A stretch of DNA of 64,000 bases, from positions 14,694,001 to 14,758,000 of the forward strand of contig NC_090133.1 of the NCBI RefSeq assembly GCF_040581485.1, read 5' to 3'. The position numbers were made by a program, and so were the translations under genes. This DNA comes from Linepithema humile. Lineage: Eukaryota; Arthropoda; Insecta; Hymenoptera; Formicidae. The notes below the pieces were generated by a model that did no database searches, was not told the origin of the DNA, and saw only the letters and a list, made by a program, of their open reading frames with translations. This document shows, in pieces, positions 10,623-21,054 of this stretch (position 1 is the first letter of the stretch; each line of letters begins with the position of its first letter).

Positions 10623-11323
10623 TTTCTCTTGCTCAGATTTTAACTTTAAACCTTCCCATGCAAATAAATTTGGAACGGACTCACCGGTGTCGACTTGTAT
10701 GGTACCTGAAGCCAGTGATAACTCAATCTAATTGTAAGGCGCCCAATCGGTTCCAGGATCGATCTTCCAATAGCAGGCTGATAGTCGTATGGAGATGAAT
10801 CTTCAGATGCGTCATTGTTGCTGGTTATCTTGCGGTCGAGGAATCACTGCACTAGAGTTATTTCGCGACACGTCTTTACCTTTTATTATTTGTTGGAATT
10901 TAAGGATCGCACGCTAAATTGGAATAATGTTTAAGGATTTGAAATTAAAGATAAAATTCTCAAAGCAACCAAATAAATGTAATTATAAATGAAAATAAGA
11001 GTACATTGGTTTATAAATGAAATTACACTCGAATGAACTTATAAGATAAGAATTCTTACAAACATATTAGCACTTATGTTCTAGAAATGGAACGCGCAGT
11101 TCGCGAATTAAGTAATTGAACATATAAAATTGATAAACCGAACTTAAATTAACCGTACTGAACTAGGACGAAACTAGTACTAGAATTAGAATTAGACCGA
11201 GACTGAGTCAGAATTGAAATTGCGAATGCGAAAACTAACGATTTGACCGAAACTGACTCTCTGACTGAGTATTGACGGCTTACTGAAAAATTGAATACTG
11301 ACTCGGCGGCATCGCAGGGCCCG
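10623..11323 (-). other. LTR leader between the TATA box and ORF A
   Basis: About 700 nt with no credible ORF. Near 11160-11290 (minus strand) there is a run of GTCAGT/GAGTCAG motifs just downstream of the TATA box, the usual place for a Gypsy-type initiator. Confidence 0.45.
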
Positions 11324-11331
11324 TATTTATA
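11324..11331 (-). promoter_or_regulatory. LTR TATA box
   Basis: TATAAATA on the minus strand, within GAGTATAAATACGGGC. Start-site-like GAGTCAGTATTC follows about 25-30 nt downstream. The location about 400 nt into the LTR fits a U3 promoter. The second LTR has the same box at 27454-27461. Confidence 0.6.
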
Positions 11332-11727
11332 CTCCTCTGGATCTTCAGAGACAAAGGTTTGTCCTATGCAATAGGACCGCACATGAATGTAATCTCGCTT
11401 TAGAATATCGAATGTTCGAGGCATGGTTTATATAAAACTGCAGGCGATACTTGAACCTAAGTTTTGAGAGTGGTATGGTTAACATAAAACCGTAGGTGAT
11501 ATCCGGACCTAAGTTTTGAGAGCGACGACAGATAATTTATAGTCGTACGCTTTGAAACGCAACAAGGGGTTTACGTTACGCGAAAGGTTTCGTGTTGCGC
11601 CTTTCTGGCGACATGTGTCGAGCGCTATTGATACAGCGAGCGATAATTCCAAGAGGCGATAAACTAGAAAGTTTAAGACAAAAATTTACGAGTGGAAATC
11701 TACTTGCTAAAATATGGGGACGTTACA

Positions 11728-11741
11728 CCTCCCCCCCTAAA
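11728..11741 (-). promoter_or_regulatory. Polypurine tract of the Gypsy provirus
   Basis: On the minus strand the sequence TTTTAGGGGGGGAGG directly precedes the LTR start TGTAAC. This is the normal primer site for plus-strand DNA synthesis and fixes the LTR boundary. Confidence 0.85.
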
Positions 11742-12075
11742 ATAAAATATTGGACCATGCGCCAATATTTGAACATATACTAATTATAGCTATGAACCAA
11801 AGCATAATACAAAATAATAAAACATAGGTTTTGACAAAATTGATCCAATATTTGGACGTATACGAATTATAACCATAAACCGCGCAATACAAAAATAAAA
11901 CATAAAATTTGACAAAATTGATCCAATATTTGGACGTATACCAATTATAACCATGAAGCACACAATACAAAAATAGCGAAACATAAATTTGGACAAGAAA
12001 TAGTGCAATATTTGCAACCATATATAAAATTACCGAAGCATAATGGAATATACTTAACCATAAAATTATCAAGAT
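11742..12075. repeat. Tandem repeat of about 85 bp between env and 3' LTR
   Basis: Three to four diverged units, each containing ATCCAATATTTGGACGTATA, AATTATAACCATGAA and ACAATACAAAAATA. Short ORFs on the minus strand are translations of the repeat. It lies in the 3' untranslated part of the provirus. Confidence 0.8.
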
Positions 12076-12146
12076 AATATGATGAAGGAGAGATTATGAA
12101 ATATACGCAACCATATATATATGAGAGTACAAGATAGTTCAAAATA

Positions 12147-14162
12147 TTATTTCGTTACTTTAACCTGGGGTACGATGTCGCGTGGACAGTCGTCTAACAA
12201 TTGTCTTAATTCTTTATAAGAGTATTTATGTTCACTCACATTACAATTTTCACCAGAGGACGATTCCTGAGATTGTTCGCAGATCGGCACAGGTGATGGA
12301 GCGGATGGTTCCACGTTTTCACCCTGGTTTGGAGTCTTCTTTTCTTTGATTGGTGCCGTTTGACCCAGATGTAGTAATAAATGAGTGATGGAAGTCCAGA
12401 TGGCTCCCAAAAGATGTAAGCTCCATCCATAAACAGAATGTAGAGCGTAACCGTGGATGATCGTATCGATGACAAGTTTCGTTACTCGAATAACGATAAA
12501 AATTCCGAGCACTCCTGCACTCGCGGATCTAAAACTGATAAAGCCCCTCCAAATTCTTTTACCGGTGCTTTCAGCCAGCTGATCCAAAGATTTCTCGTCC
12601 AGAAGACCCAAAATTGAAATGCTCCCGGATGGAACGGTTTGTCCCATCACTCCTCGGGCCAAATTATGTAAAGTTGACGGCTTTTCGACTGGAAACATTA
12701 TATGGTCCCGCAATCGTTCCAGATCATCGTTTGTGTAAATTCCGCTTGTGGCAAGCGATGAAGGGTTGACGTATTTCCATTTTGGATTGGTGAGAGGTTG
12801 AATGGTTTGTGGAGGCAGTGACTCCGTTGGACGTTGTCCCGTCCGAAACCAAATTCCATGTAACTTGTACATCGTAGGCAAAAGTTCGTTGCAGTCTCGC
12901 CGAGTTCCCGCTTTGGAAAGAATTCTTGATCTTGGTAGCAGAAACATGGAAATATTCCGATGATAAACTGGAAGCTCGTTGTAGCAGTCTTCTGTGTGTC
13001 TAATTTTGCACTCGGTAGGCTCGCATTTGATGATGTGAATAACATCACCGGCGATTACTGCTGTGTAACCAACGTTTTTCATAATTCGAGAGGCCATCTC
13101 GTCCGGGGCGATGCTGGCCAGTGAGAGTGCATTCTTCAGGATTTGTTTTTCTAGAGCACATTTCTGTTCCATGATGTCTTGGTATAGTGTTGAGAGTTGG
13201 CTTTGGACATGCTTCTCGATGTAGACAAATTTAGAATTCACGTAAGCAAATATATCTAAATTGTCTACAGGCGTTTTAGAACGTGTTCTGAATGCTTTCC
13301 CTTGCTGGGTTTCGAAGATGAAGAGCTTCGGATGTTCCGTGTGGTAGATTCTGTATCCACAAAGATTAACTTCAGTAGTTTTTGCCAGTGCGAAAGTCGT
13401 TCCATGTGTTGTAACTGCATATACTACAGGCGTGGATTGATTATCTCGCGGTGTAAGCTTGGTAGCATACCCCTCGTATAAAGTATCATACTGGTCGAAA
13501 TGGCAATTGTCGATTGATGTTATAGGCCAATAAGATTCACCTCCTTCTGAATCTATGCAGTATCCTGTGAAGGCATCACATGTTGTTCCCGATGGCAGCA
13601 TCACGAGATTTGAAACTCTTTTTACTGGAGCTTCAAATGAGTGTAATTCCACCTTGACGGTGGCTTGGACAACAACGCTATCCCATGATCCCTGTCCGTC
13701 GGTATATTGTGCACCAGAACAGCGCCCATCCGTAGCAACCGATCCGGCCAGAGTAATACTGTGTCGGCTAGTACGGTTTTGCGGAACACGATCAATTATT
13801 GCATTTCCGATCACGACAGTTCCGGTTTCGTGAAGACGAGAGCAGCCAATTGATCCAATTTCTTGAACATAATTTCTCTGTCCATTGTGCACTATTGAAA
13901 TGTGAGAATGCATTCCGCAATGATATACAATGCGGTCTATTTCCACTTTACATTGTATGATCTTAATACGATGAAAGTCGGACAGTTGTAGCAGTTGGAT
14001 GTATGTTTCCTCTCGATTGGGTTCGATACTATCCAAATTGCAATCACCAATATCAATGAGCGAGAGTGTCGTTATATTTAATCCGTTTCCTGTGCAATCG
14101 TACCCAGTGAGTCCCAGCGAAAGGGGTACGAGCAGTAGGAGTATGATTAGAGTAGCCTTCAT
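12147..14162 (-). CDS. env: Envelope-like glycoprotein of the Gypsy provirus
   Basis: 671 codons, intact. It has a signal peptide (MKATLIILLLLVPLSLGL), many cysteines, several N-glycosylation sites (for example NIT, NRT, NQS, NIS), a hydrophobic membrane region at about 545-600 and a cytoplasmic tail of about 70 residues. The start codon overlaps the pol stop in ATGA. It does not look like the baculovirus-F-type Env of classical errantiviruses. The N-terminal cysteine pattern after the signal peptide and the central cysteine-rich block recall glycoproteins of chuvirus-like negative-strand viruses that insect LTR elements have captured. That assignment is from memory of the family and uncertain. 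The protein would act at the membrane in particle entry or cell-to-cell spread. No internal stop or frameshift is seen. Confidence 0.75.
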   Translation of the reverse strand: MKATLIILLLLVPLSLGLTGYDCTGNGLNITTLSLIDIGDCNLDSIEPNREETYIQLLQLSDFHRIKIIQCKVEIDRIVYHCGMHSHISIVHNGQRNYVQEIGSIGCSRLHETGTVVIGNAIIDRVPQNRTSRHSITLAGSVATDGRCSGAQYTDGQGSWDSVVVQATVKVELHSFEAPVKRVSNLVMLPSGTTCDAFTGYCIDSEGGESYWPITSIDNCHFDQYDTLYEGYATKLTPRDNQSTPVVYAVTTHGTTFALAKTTEVNLCGYRIYHTEHPKLFIFETQQGKAFRTRSKTPVDNLDIFAYVNSKFVYIEKHVQSQLSTLYQDIMEQKCALEKQILKNALSLASIAPDEMASRIMKNVGYTAVIAGDVIHIIKCEPTECKIRHTEDCYNELPVYHRNISMFLLPRSRILSKAGTRRDCNELLPTMYKLHGIWFRTGQRPTESLPPQTIQPLTNPKWKYVNPSSLATSGIYTNDDLERLRDHIMFPVEKPSTLHNLARGVMGQTVPSGSISILGLLDEKSLDQLAESTGKRIWRGFISFRSASAGVLGIFIVIRVTKLVIDTIIHGYALHSVYGWSLHLLGAIWTSITHLLLHLGQTAPIKEKKTPNQGENVEPSAPSPVPICEQSQESSSGENCNVSEHKYSYKELRQLLDDCPRDIVPQVKVTK

Positions 14163-17100
14163 GATGATGTCGTCCGATTCCTTCTTGATGAACTGGCTCT
14201 TGATTGTTCCGATGGCCAGTTATATAAGTCTTCATTGATGACTGGTGGGGGATCCGTAGAGTGGGGTGCACCCTTTGCGATACGTAACTTATCGGCATGC
14301 ACAATTCGAGTCTTGTGTAAACTTATCGCTAATTTGACATTATTATTGTTCATCACTTGAATAACATCGTAAGGGCCGATATATTGATCACACAGTTTGT
14401 TTTTGTTCGGCTCTTTTAACAAATAAACTTTATCGCCCACTTTAAACTCGTATGGCTTAATTCGTCTATCGTAATAAGTCTTTGATCTCTCCTTTGACCT
14501 GATTAAATTATTTCGAGCATTATCTTGTACCTCATTTAAACGAAGAAACAATTGAGTCAAGTAATTAGCATAACTTTCGTTACGAATATCATCCAAAGAT
14601 GGATCGCTACTTGGAACTCTAGCAATTTTACCGAAAACCAATTCATAAGGCGTATATCTCGTACCTTCATGCACGCTTGTATTATAAGAAAAACATGCAA
14701 ATTTTAGATATTCGTCCCAATCTTTACGGGTAACAAATTGTTTCAAATACTCCCACAAAACGTGGTGTGAGCGTTCTACCGAACCGTTCGACTGAGGCCT
14801 GTAGGCAGTAGTTTTATATTGCCTAATTCTAAATTTATGCGCAACAGTACGCATCAAAATATTAACAAAATTTGTACCTTGATCAGTCAAAAGAGCTTTC
14901 GGGGCTCCGAATGTACAAATAAAATCTTGGATAAATGCATCGGCTACATGGGTAGCAGTGGTATGTTTGAGAGGAATCGCAAGGCAGTATTTAGTAAGGA
15001 GGTCTTGGATCGTCAATATATGAGTGTTGCCTGATCTTGAGGCGGGTAACGGTCCCATTATGTCCATAGAGATTTTGTCGAATGCCGTATCAGGTGTATC
15101 AGTCAAAGTCATTGGTTGTTTAGTCTTTACGCGTACCAGTTTTTTAAGCTGACAATTTTTACACTTTTGTATAAAATTTTGTATAGTTCGTTTCATATAG
15201 GGCCAAAAATATTTTTGCCTAATCCGATCGTACGTTTTGGTTACACCTTTGTGTCCTCCGATAATGGACGAATGGTTTTCCGTTATTATTTTAAAACGGT
15301 CTTCCTCGGGTGGTAAAATTATTTCGTTATTGCAAATCAGTATTTTTGTTTCGCTTTCGGAGAATATCCGTCGAAGGAGTGAAGCAATCACATTCCAACC
15401 GATACTAGCTACATCACCTTTGCAAATTGAAATAGTTTTAAGATCAAGTTCAGTTACCACATCTAATAACGAGTGCAAAGATTCTTCAATAAATTCAATT
15501 TCCGTCAAACTTGATACCCGTTCTTTTATCACTAATGCAATTATATTTTTATTTTCATGATTTATTACCCTTGCTCGGGCAAGAGCACTCTCAGAAATAG
15601 GCGGGAGTTCACCAACGTCAGCGAGCATTCGCGCTCCCTTGTCACAAGGTTCACCCTTCTGTGTGACGAATATTACCAAATCATCGCTTCGCGATAAAAA
15701 ATTGTCGCGAATTTCGTAAAGACCAAAATCGTGAATTATATTGAAATTGTCGCTCACTGCGCTACCATTATTTATTTTGTTTTTGGAAAAATCATCATCT
15801 GACAAATTGTCATCAGAAAAATCCGTCAGATCATGTATATCTGCCGTCTCTCGATTGTTATTCATATTTTGAATCACAGATGATTCAATTTCCTCTATGT
15901 CATCGTCATCGTCTTGGTAGTTCGTATCGTCTTGTACAATGCTATGATTGGGAGAAAGATTAACAGATTCGCTATCTGTGAATAGTGGTAAGATTTGGAG
16001 CGATTTTGGCATGTTGGAGGGGAAGGTAGGATCACTTATTGGGTTTCTAGACAGAGCGTCTGCATTTATGTTAATTTTACCGGCCTTATAAATGACCTCG
16101 TATTCGTATTCCGCCAATTTAAGTCTCCAACGAACAAGCCTCGAAGTCGGATCCTTAACCGAATGTAACCAAACTAACGGCTTGTGGTCCGTCACAAGTA
16201 AAAATTTATGTCCGTAAAGATAGGGTCTAAAATAATTAACGCAATATACTATCGCTAACAATTCCTTTTCAATGGTCGAATAGTTTGATTCCGCGTTATT
16301 CAATAAACGCGAGGTATACGCTATCGGCAAATCTTTACCTATCGCGCCTTGACTTAAAATACCTCCGATCGCGTAACCTGAAGCATCGGTCGTTACAATA
16401 AACGGTTTAGTAAAGTCCGGATATTGTAAAAGAGGTTCCGAGCATAAAGAATTTCTCAAATAAACAAACGCATCTTCCTGCTTACTCGTCCAAATAAACT
16501 TTACATCTTTCTTCAATAATTCAGTTAGTGGCTTGGCAATTTTAGAGAAATCAGGAATAAATTTGCGATAATAACCAGCCAAACCAAGAAATTGCTTTAT
16601 ATTTTTAGCATTTTTGGGTCTCGGAAACTCCTGTACAGCGAGTATCTTTTTTGGATCGGGTTTGACACCCGTTTCGCTTATGACATGCCCGAGATAATTT
16701 ACTTCTCTACGCAAGAATTCACATTTATCGGGCTGCAACCGAAGATTCGCTTGTCGTAATCTACCCGCTAATTTATTAAATTTTATTTTATGTTCTTCCA
16801 ATGAACTTGCATAAATCACGATGTCGTCGAGATAAACAAATAATTCTATGCCTTGGAGGCCTGATAAAATTTGATCCATTAACCGCTGGAAAGTAGCGGG
16901 CGCGTTTTTGAGCCCGAAAGGCATGCGATTGAAATGATAATGACCATACGGCGTCGAGAATGCTGTTTTCGGTGCATCCGCCGTGTCCATAGGAATTTGA
17001 TGAAAACCGGACGCAAGATCAAATACGCTAAAGTATTTCGCGCTCCCTAATTGATCTAGGATATCGGTAATATTCGGAAGGGGGTAAGCGTCGCCTACCG

Positions 17101-18463
17101 TTTTTTCGTTAAGCATGCGATAATCTATGACCATTCTCCATTTTTTATTTCCCTTGGAGTCTGGTTTTTTGGGCACTATCCACAAGGGAGAATTGTATGG
17201 TGAATCAGATGATCTAATTATTTTATTATTTAAAAGTTCTTTGACTTGTTTGTTAATCTCTTCCTTGTGAATAGGCGGGAATCTATACTGTTTAGTGTTA
17301 ATAGGTAGATTGTCGGTCGTCGTAATTTTATGGCTCATCTCGGTTGTACACGTAAGTTTATCATCCGGTAATCGAAAGAGATCGCTATGCTTCTGAATAA
17401 GCATGTCGATGTGTTCCGATTCTTCTTTATTTAAATGATCTAGCCGAAGGAGTTCCCGGATGATTTGAACTCTCTCGTTTCCTTTCGTATGAACTGTAGC
17501 GCAACGCGTCGATCTACCTTTTGAATTTATCTCATTTTTGCCATGAAAATTAGGATTACGCCCGTTGGTTGAAAAATCAAAATTTTTACCATTCGAAATA
17601 GTCTTGTTTTTACTACAAGAAATAGAGTCAGATCCGTCACCAACATTATTAGAATCTTTATTACTCGAAATTGTTTTATCTTTATTGCAAGAGATTGAAT
17701 TAAGTTTGTCACTAATGCAATCAATGCTCGAAATTATTTCGTCTTTACCACAAGAAATTGAATTGACTTTGTCACTAGGACAGTCGATATTTATATCACT
17801 TGCTTTTGCCTCATCTTTGTTGCAAGAAATAGAATTGAATTTGTCACTAAGACAATCGATATTTATATCGCTTGATTTTACTTTATCTTTATCGCAAGAA
17901 ATAGAATTGAATTTGTCACTAGGACGATTAGAAATTTTCTCGATTTCCTGTAATTCTATACTAGGAATTTCGAGTCGAATATCAGAATTATTCGTATTAG
18001 TTATTCGAGTGTATACCTTTCCGTTTCGATTCGTCACGACCGCATCACCGAAGTAGATTCCTTGTCCGACGCTAAGTCGCGGAATGTAACCTTCGGAGAT
18101 TTCAGAATTAGTAACCCTAAGGCAAAGTGTCGTGCTTGATCTACCAGGTACTACGATAGTTTCTCGTAGCGCGAAGGGGATGATCACCCCTTGCCAATGT
18201 ATACATTTTCCATGAAAATCGATTTTAGTAGCATCGCGAAGAAAGTCAAATCCTAGGATGCCCTCTTGCGCGATGGGAAAATTATCAGGAACGATATGGA
18301 AAGTGACAGGATAACCCATAAAATTTACTTCAATAGACCCGAGAGTTTTAATTCTACCATTAGTTATTCCGCTAAAGAATAATATTTCCTGTGTATGGAC
18401 AGGAGTCTCGGGATGTACGCTCCGTTTTTTCACTAAATTTGGCGCGGCGCCCGTATCTAACAT
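14159..18463 (-). CDS. pol: Gypsy-type Pol: protease, reverse transcriptase, RNase H, integrase
   Basis: 1,434 codons from the first ATG, intact. The frame is open further upstream past the gag stop, in the -1 frame relative to gag, so expression by frameshifting is likely. Order: aspartic protease (DTGA at residues 3-6), a repeat-rich linker (about 182-275), reverse transcriptase (VFDLASGFHQ near 480; YLDD at 544-547), RNase H (TTDASG at 691), an acidic linker (850-895), a region resembling a decayed macro domain (about 910-1050), a zinc-binding HHCC region (H1064/H1071..C1101/C1104), integrase core (D1134, D1194, E1230) and a C-terminal tail. Catalytic residues are all present, so the enzyme could be functional. 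The antisense ORFs inside it are shadows. Confidence 0.95.
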   Translation of the reverse strand: MLDTGAAPNLVKKRSVHPETPVHTQEILFFSGITNGRIKTLGSIEVNFMGYPVTFHIVPDNFPIAQEGILGFDFLRDATKIDFHGKCIHWQGVIIPFALRETIVVPGRSSTTLCLRVTNSEISEGYIPRLSVGQGIYFGDAVVTNRNGKVYTRITNTNNSDIRLEIPSIELQEIEKISNRPSDKFNSISCDKDKVKSSDINIDCLSDKFNSISCNKDEAKASDINIDCPSDKVNSISCGKDEIISSIDCISDKLNSISCNKDKTISSNKDSNNVGDGSDSISCSKNKTISNGKNFDFSTNGRNPNFHGKNEINSKGRSTRCATVHTKGNERVQIIRELLRLDHLNKEESEHIDMLIQKHSDLFRLPDDKLTCTTEMSHKITTTDNLPINTKQYRFPPIHKEEINKQVKELLNNKIIRSSDSPYNSPLWIVPKKPDSKGNKKWRMVIDYRMLNEKTVGDAYPLPNITDILDQLGSAKYFSVFDLASGFHQIPMDTADAPKTAFSTPYGHYHFNRMPFGLKNAPATFQRLMDQILSGLQGIELFVYLDDIVIYASSLEEHKIKFNKLAGRLRQANLRLQPDKCEFLRREVNYLGHVISETGVKPDPKKILAVQEFPRPKNAKNIKQFLGLAGYYRKFIPDFSKIAKPLTELLKKDVKFIWTSKQEDAFVYLRNSLCSEPLLQYPDFTKPFIVTTDASGYAIGGILSQGAIGKDLPIAYTSRLLNNAESNYSTIEKELLAIVYCVNYFRPYLYGHKFLLVTDHKPLVWLHSVKDPTSRLVRWRLKLAEYEYEVIYKAGKININADALSRNPISDPTFPSNMPKSLQILPLFTDSESVNLSPNHSIVQDDTNYQDDDDDIEEIESSVIQNMNNNRETADIHDLTDFSDDNLSDDDFSKNKINNGSAVSDNFNIIHDFGLYEIRDNFLSRSDDLVIFVTQKGEPCDKGARMLADVGELPPISESALARARVINHENKNIIALVIKERVSSLTEIEFIEESLHSLLDVVTELDLKTISICKGDVASIGWNVIASLLRRIFSESETKILICNNEIILPPEEDRFKIITENHSSIIGGHKGVTKTYDRIRQKYFWPYMKRTIQNFIQKCKNCQLKKLVRVKTKQPMTLTDTPDTAFDKISMDIMGPLPASRSGNTHILTIQDLLTKYCLAIPLKHTTATHVADAFIQDFICTFGAPKALLTDQGTNFVNILMRTVAHKFRIRQYKTTAYRPQSNGSVERSHHVLWEYLKQFVTRKDWDEYLKFACFSYNTSVHEGTRYTPYELVFGKIARVPSSDPSLDDIRNESYANYLTQLFLRLNEVQDNARNNLIRSKERSKTYYDRRIKPYEFKVGDKVYLLKEPNKNKLCDQYIGPYDVIQVMNNNNVKLAISLHKTRIVHADKLRIAKGAPHSTDPPPVINEDLYNWPSEQSRASSSRRNRTTSS
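17639..17920 (-). repeat. Coding internal repeat in the Pol linker
   Basis: Five diverged units of roughly 24-27 residues sharing SDKxNSISCxKDE and INIDC lie between protease and reverse transcriptase. The DNA repeat keeps frame. It looks like expansion of an unconstrained linker. Confidence 0.8.
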
Positions 18464-18534
18464 AAAATCTATTCGTTGAAGAAGCCCAATTGCGGATATA
18501 GAGACAGTCGGAGCATGCGAAAATTCAGTCGGGT

Positions 18535-19387
18535 TTAGGGTTGCGACTCCGATGATGTGCTCGGGGTGGCTTCGATTACGTTTATTGGACGCGAATTCTT
18601 TACGAAGTCCACTCGGGGTGCGCCCGTTTGTCCCGAGGGATTTTGCGCGTTTCCCGACTGCAATTTCTGTGAGTTATTATATTCTCGTTTGCGACATTCT
18701 TCGATTTCGTGCCCGCGGTTCTTACAGTAGCGGCACCATTTTTCCACAGTATTGTTATTATTATTATGGTTATTTGGGCGTAAATTACGCGCGGTTTCTA
18801 CCCGAGTCGGATTTTGATATTCGTTCCGCAGATTTTGATTTCGTGAAATTGATTGATTGTGATCGGGTGCATTCTCTTTATTTGCAAAACCGTGGCGCGG
18901 TGCCGCGGGTCCACGCGAATCACGATAAATCGGCTCGTTTCGAGAGTTGATGTTATTATTGTACCGATGATTGGGTGTCGATTGCGCGAGGGGACGTCCG
19001 ATAGAAGTAACCGGGTATCTTTCGGGGATACGCTCGTTTTTCGGTCGCGTATCATATCTTTGCCTATCTAATTCATGCCTTTTCGCGAGGGCTTTGGCGA
19101 CACCGAAAGCTTTAAACGGATCGAATTCTTCATCTAACGGCATTTGCAACCTGTATTCTAACGGTAACCCGTCGCGGAATGATTTCGCGGTTAATTTATC
19201 GATTTCTTTGACTAACAAATGGGTTACTGACCCCTTTTCGCGTCGTTCGGTGTCTAAAATAGCGGCGCGAAGCTCTTTGATACGACTGATGTAATCGAGC
19301 ATGTGTTCGTTTGGTTTTATATACACAGTGCTCAATTCACCACGATATTGGTCTACTGTTTTTGGTGAACCGAATGCGGTAGTTAGA
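18535..19387 (-). pseudogene. gag: Gag of the Gypsy provirus, 5' end missing
   Basis: About 284 codons of the C-terminal part of Gag. A CCHC zinc knuckle (CRYCKNRGHEIEEC) lies near residue 220, preceded by a long Asn/Arg-rich stretch; retrotransposon-gag helices (VYIKPNEHMLDYISRIKELR) are at the start. The frame is cut at 19387/19388 where the second direct repeat begins, so the capsid N-terminus, leader and primer-binding site are missing. The stop TAA at 18535 overlaps an open -1 frame that continues into Pol. Confidence 0.9.
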
Positions 19388-19563
19388 ATCAATCATTGTG
19401 CGTTGAAGTGGATGGTTTTCGTTTAATTTTTGAGGAAGAATCTTTGTTATTACTATAACTTATTATAAAAATAATCGACATAGCGATTTTAAATTTTAAT
19501 TTTGGACACCGCTTGGATATTTTACCTCTCTGGCCTTTAATAGAAGACAACAATCTATATAAT

Positions 19564-19924
19564 TTTTGCATTATTATAAGAATTTCCTGATACATTATAT
19601 GGCACTACATTCAAAAAACATATAGTCATTACGGAAATTACTCTTAATTTAATGGACAATCAGATTACGGATCTACTCAATTTCATGGACCATCATAAAA
19701 AAAATACACAAAGAAATGTACAGAAAGCTGGTAATAATTAAAGATATTACAAAGAAGTCTCACAATTTTTAGAAGCTGCACAAGACATGAAAGATTTAGC
19801 GAATAATTTAATTGATGAAAGCGACAGCGCTGAAAATGATAAAAACACAAAAATTAAAGACAATAATAAAATATTTAAAAAAATTAATTGTTTATCAGCA
19901 ATTGAATGATAGTGAGTAGAAAAT
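19564..19924 (+). pseudogene. Decayed 3' part of the large exon (copy 2)
   Basis: Duplicate of the fragment at 3435-3795, with the same stops and retained exon end. Confidence 0.8.
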
Positions 19925-20071
19925 TTATTTCCTAAATATGTAGATTGCTTTATTATAATTTTAATGCAGATCACGGGCGCCGACTACGTGGGTGCATCGG
20001 AGCGTGTGCACCCCTTGAAACTTTTCAATTGGTGCGGAGCACTCATTGAAATTATGCATAATATTACTAGG

Positions 20072-20429
20072 CAGTGATGCAAACTCAAGCCGGCCAGCAC
20101 CCGAGCATCACGGTAAGGAAGGCACGCATACAAGTGAGAATCGGGACGCCTCGCTATAAAGGCCATCACACACAAAATGACATAACTGCATATGCATAGC
20201 ATAAGACCGTCTCGACCAATGAGCATGCTATGTAAATCAATATGGTGCCTTTATGCTAGATGTTCAGTTATGTCATTTTGTGTGTGATGGCCTTAATAGT
20301 AATGTCTCCTCACTTCTATAGACCGAACGGCGAGGTGCACACGTACGTGTTACGTCACGATTCTCGCTTGTGTGTGTGTCTCCTCTACCGTGATGCTCGG
20401 GTGCTGACCGGCTCGAATTTGCATCACTA
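20072..20429. mobile_element. hAT-type MITE nested in hAT (copy 2)
   Basis: Duplicate of 3943-4300 with the same TTACTAGG target duplications. Confidence 0.8.
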
Positions 20430-21054
20430 TTACTAGGTTAGGTTTCTATTGAAGTTTTAAATAAACTTACGCCTAAGTACCCAACCGGCTCGATTGAACC
20501 GGATGTTATCTGATCTCTATTAGAACTAAATAGTGGATGCCCTATATCTTCAATGTAAAATTTCTTCAAAGAGTTGAATGCTGGAGAAAGTGTGTTATTT
20601 TCGGATCATCGGTAGCCGTCATAAATCGTTGTGGTTAAAGGTGTGAGAAAGGGCCACGAAACTCGGGCCGACGCGGTGCGCAAGAGACCGTCTCTCACGC
20701 ACCGTGTTTCCGCAGCTCTCTGTCGGCCCGAGTTTCGTGGCCTTTTCTTACCTCACTCTTCTCACAACGATTCATGACCCGTTATTAGATTACATTAAGA
20801 ATACCTAGAAACCTATCTACATTAATGTTTCAGATGAATGCTACAGCTATGTAATATCAAGAGAGTCATGAATAAGTATATAATTAAAATAATTAAAAAA
20901 CCTAGTGAGGCTGTTTCATCAACATTAAAGGCGGGAGCACAGACTTTTGCATAAAGCATAACGCATAAGCATAAGAGAAATTGATTGGTCCGTTTCCTTA
21001 TGCATTTGCTTATGCTTATATATAGACCAATCAATTTCCTTATGCTTATGCGTT

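Larger units (their letters stand above)
3259..11727. repeat. Large direct repeat, copy 1 (about 8.47 kb)
   Basis: This segment reappears at 19388-27857, in the same orientation and offset by 16,129-16,130 bases. The differences I noticed by eye are few: substitutions near 3876, 5958, 8261 and 9840 and one single-base indel near 4848. The left edge begins at ATCAATCATTG. The right edge is exactly the end of an LTR. Inside are a pseudogene fragment, a hAT element, small foldbacks and one LTR. The copy is followed on the right by the polypurine tract of the Gypsy provirus. Confidence 0.95.
9000..11727 (-). repeat. 3' LTR of the Gypsy provirus (2,728 bp, minus orientation)
   Basis: In the minus direction it starts TGTAACGTCC and ends GGACGTGACA, so it has a TG..CA frame and near-perfect terminal inverted repeats (TGTnACGTCC). 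The left flank is ATAG (8996-8999), the same four bases that follow the second LTR at 27858-27861, which fits a 4-bp target duplication. The right edge abuts the polypurine tract. It is unusually long and contains, in transcription order, a TATA box, two cysteine-rich ORFs and a 110-bp tandem repeat. The identical LTR is at 25130-27857. Confidence 0.88.

Noticed and set aside
9000..11727. Possibility that the whole 8.47-kb direct repeat is one giant LTR
   Set aside because: TG..CA ends, ATAG duplications and the polypurine tract fix the LTR at 2,728 bp; the remaining 5.7 kb is flanking DNA shared by both copies.
14819..19294. Plus-strand ORFs up to 163 codons opposite Pol and Gag
   Set aside because: Antisense shadows of intact retroviral genes; the longest follows the internal repeat of Pol.
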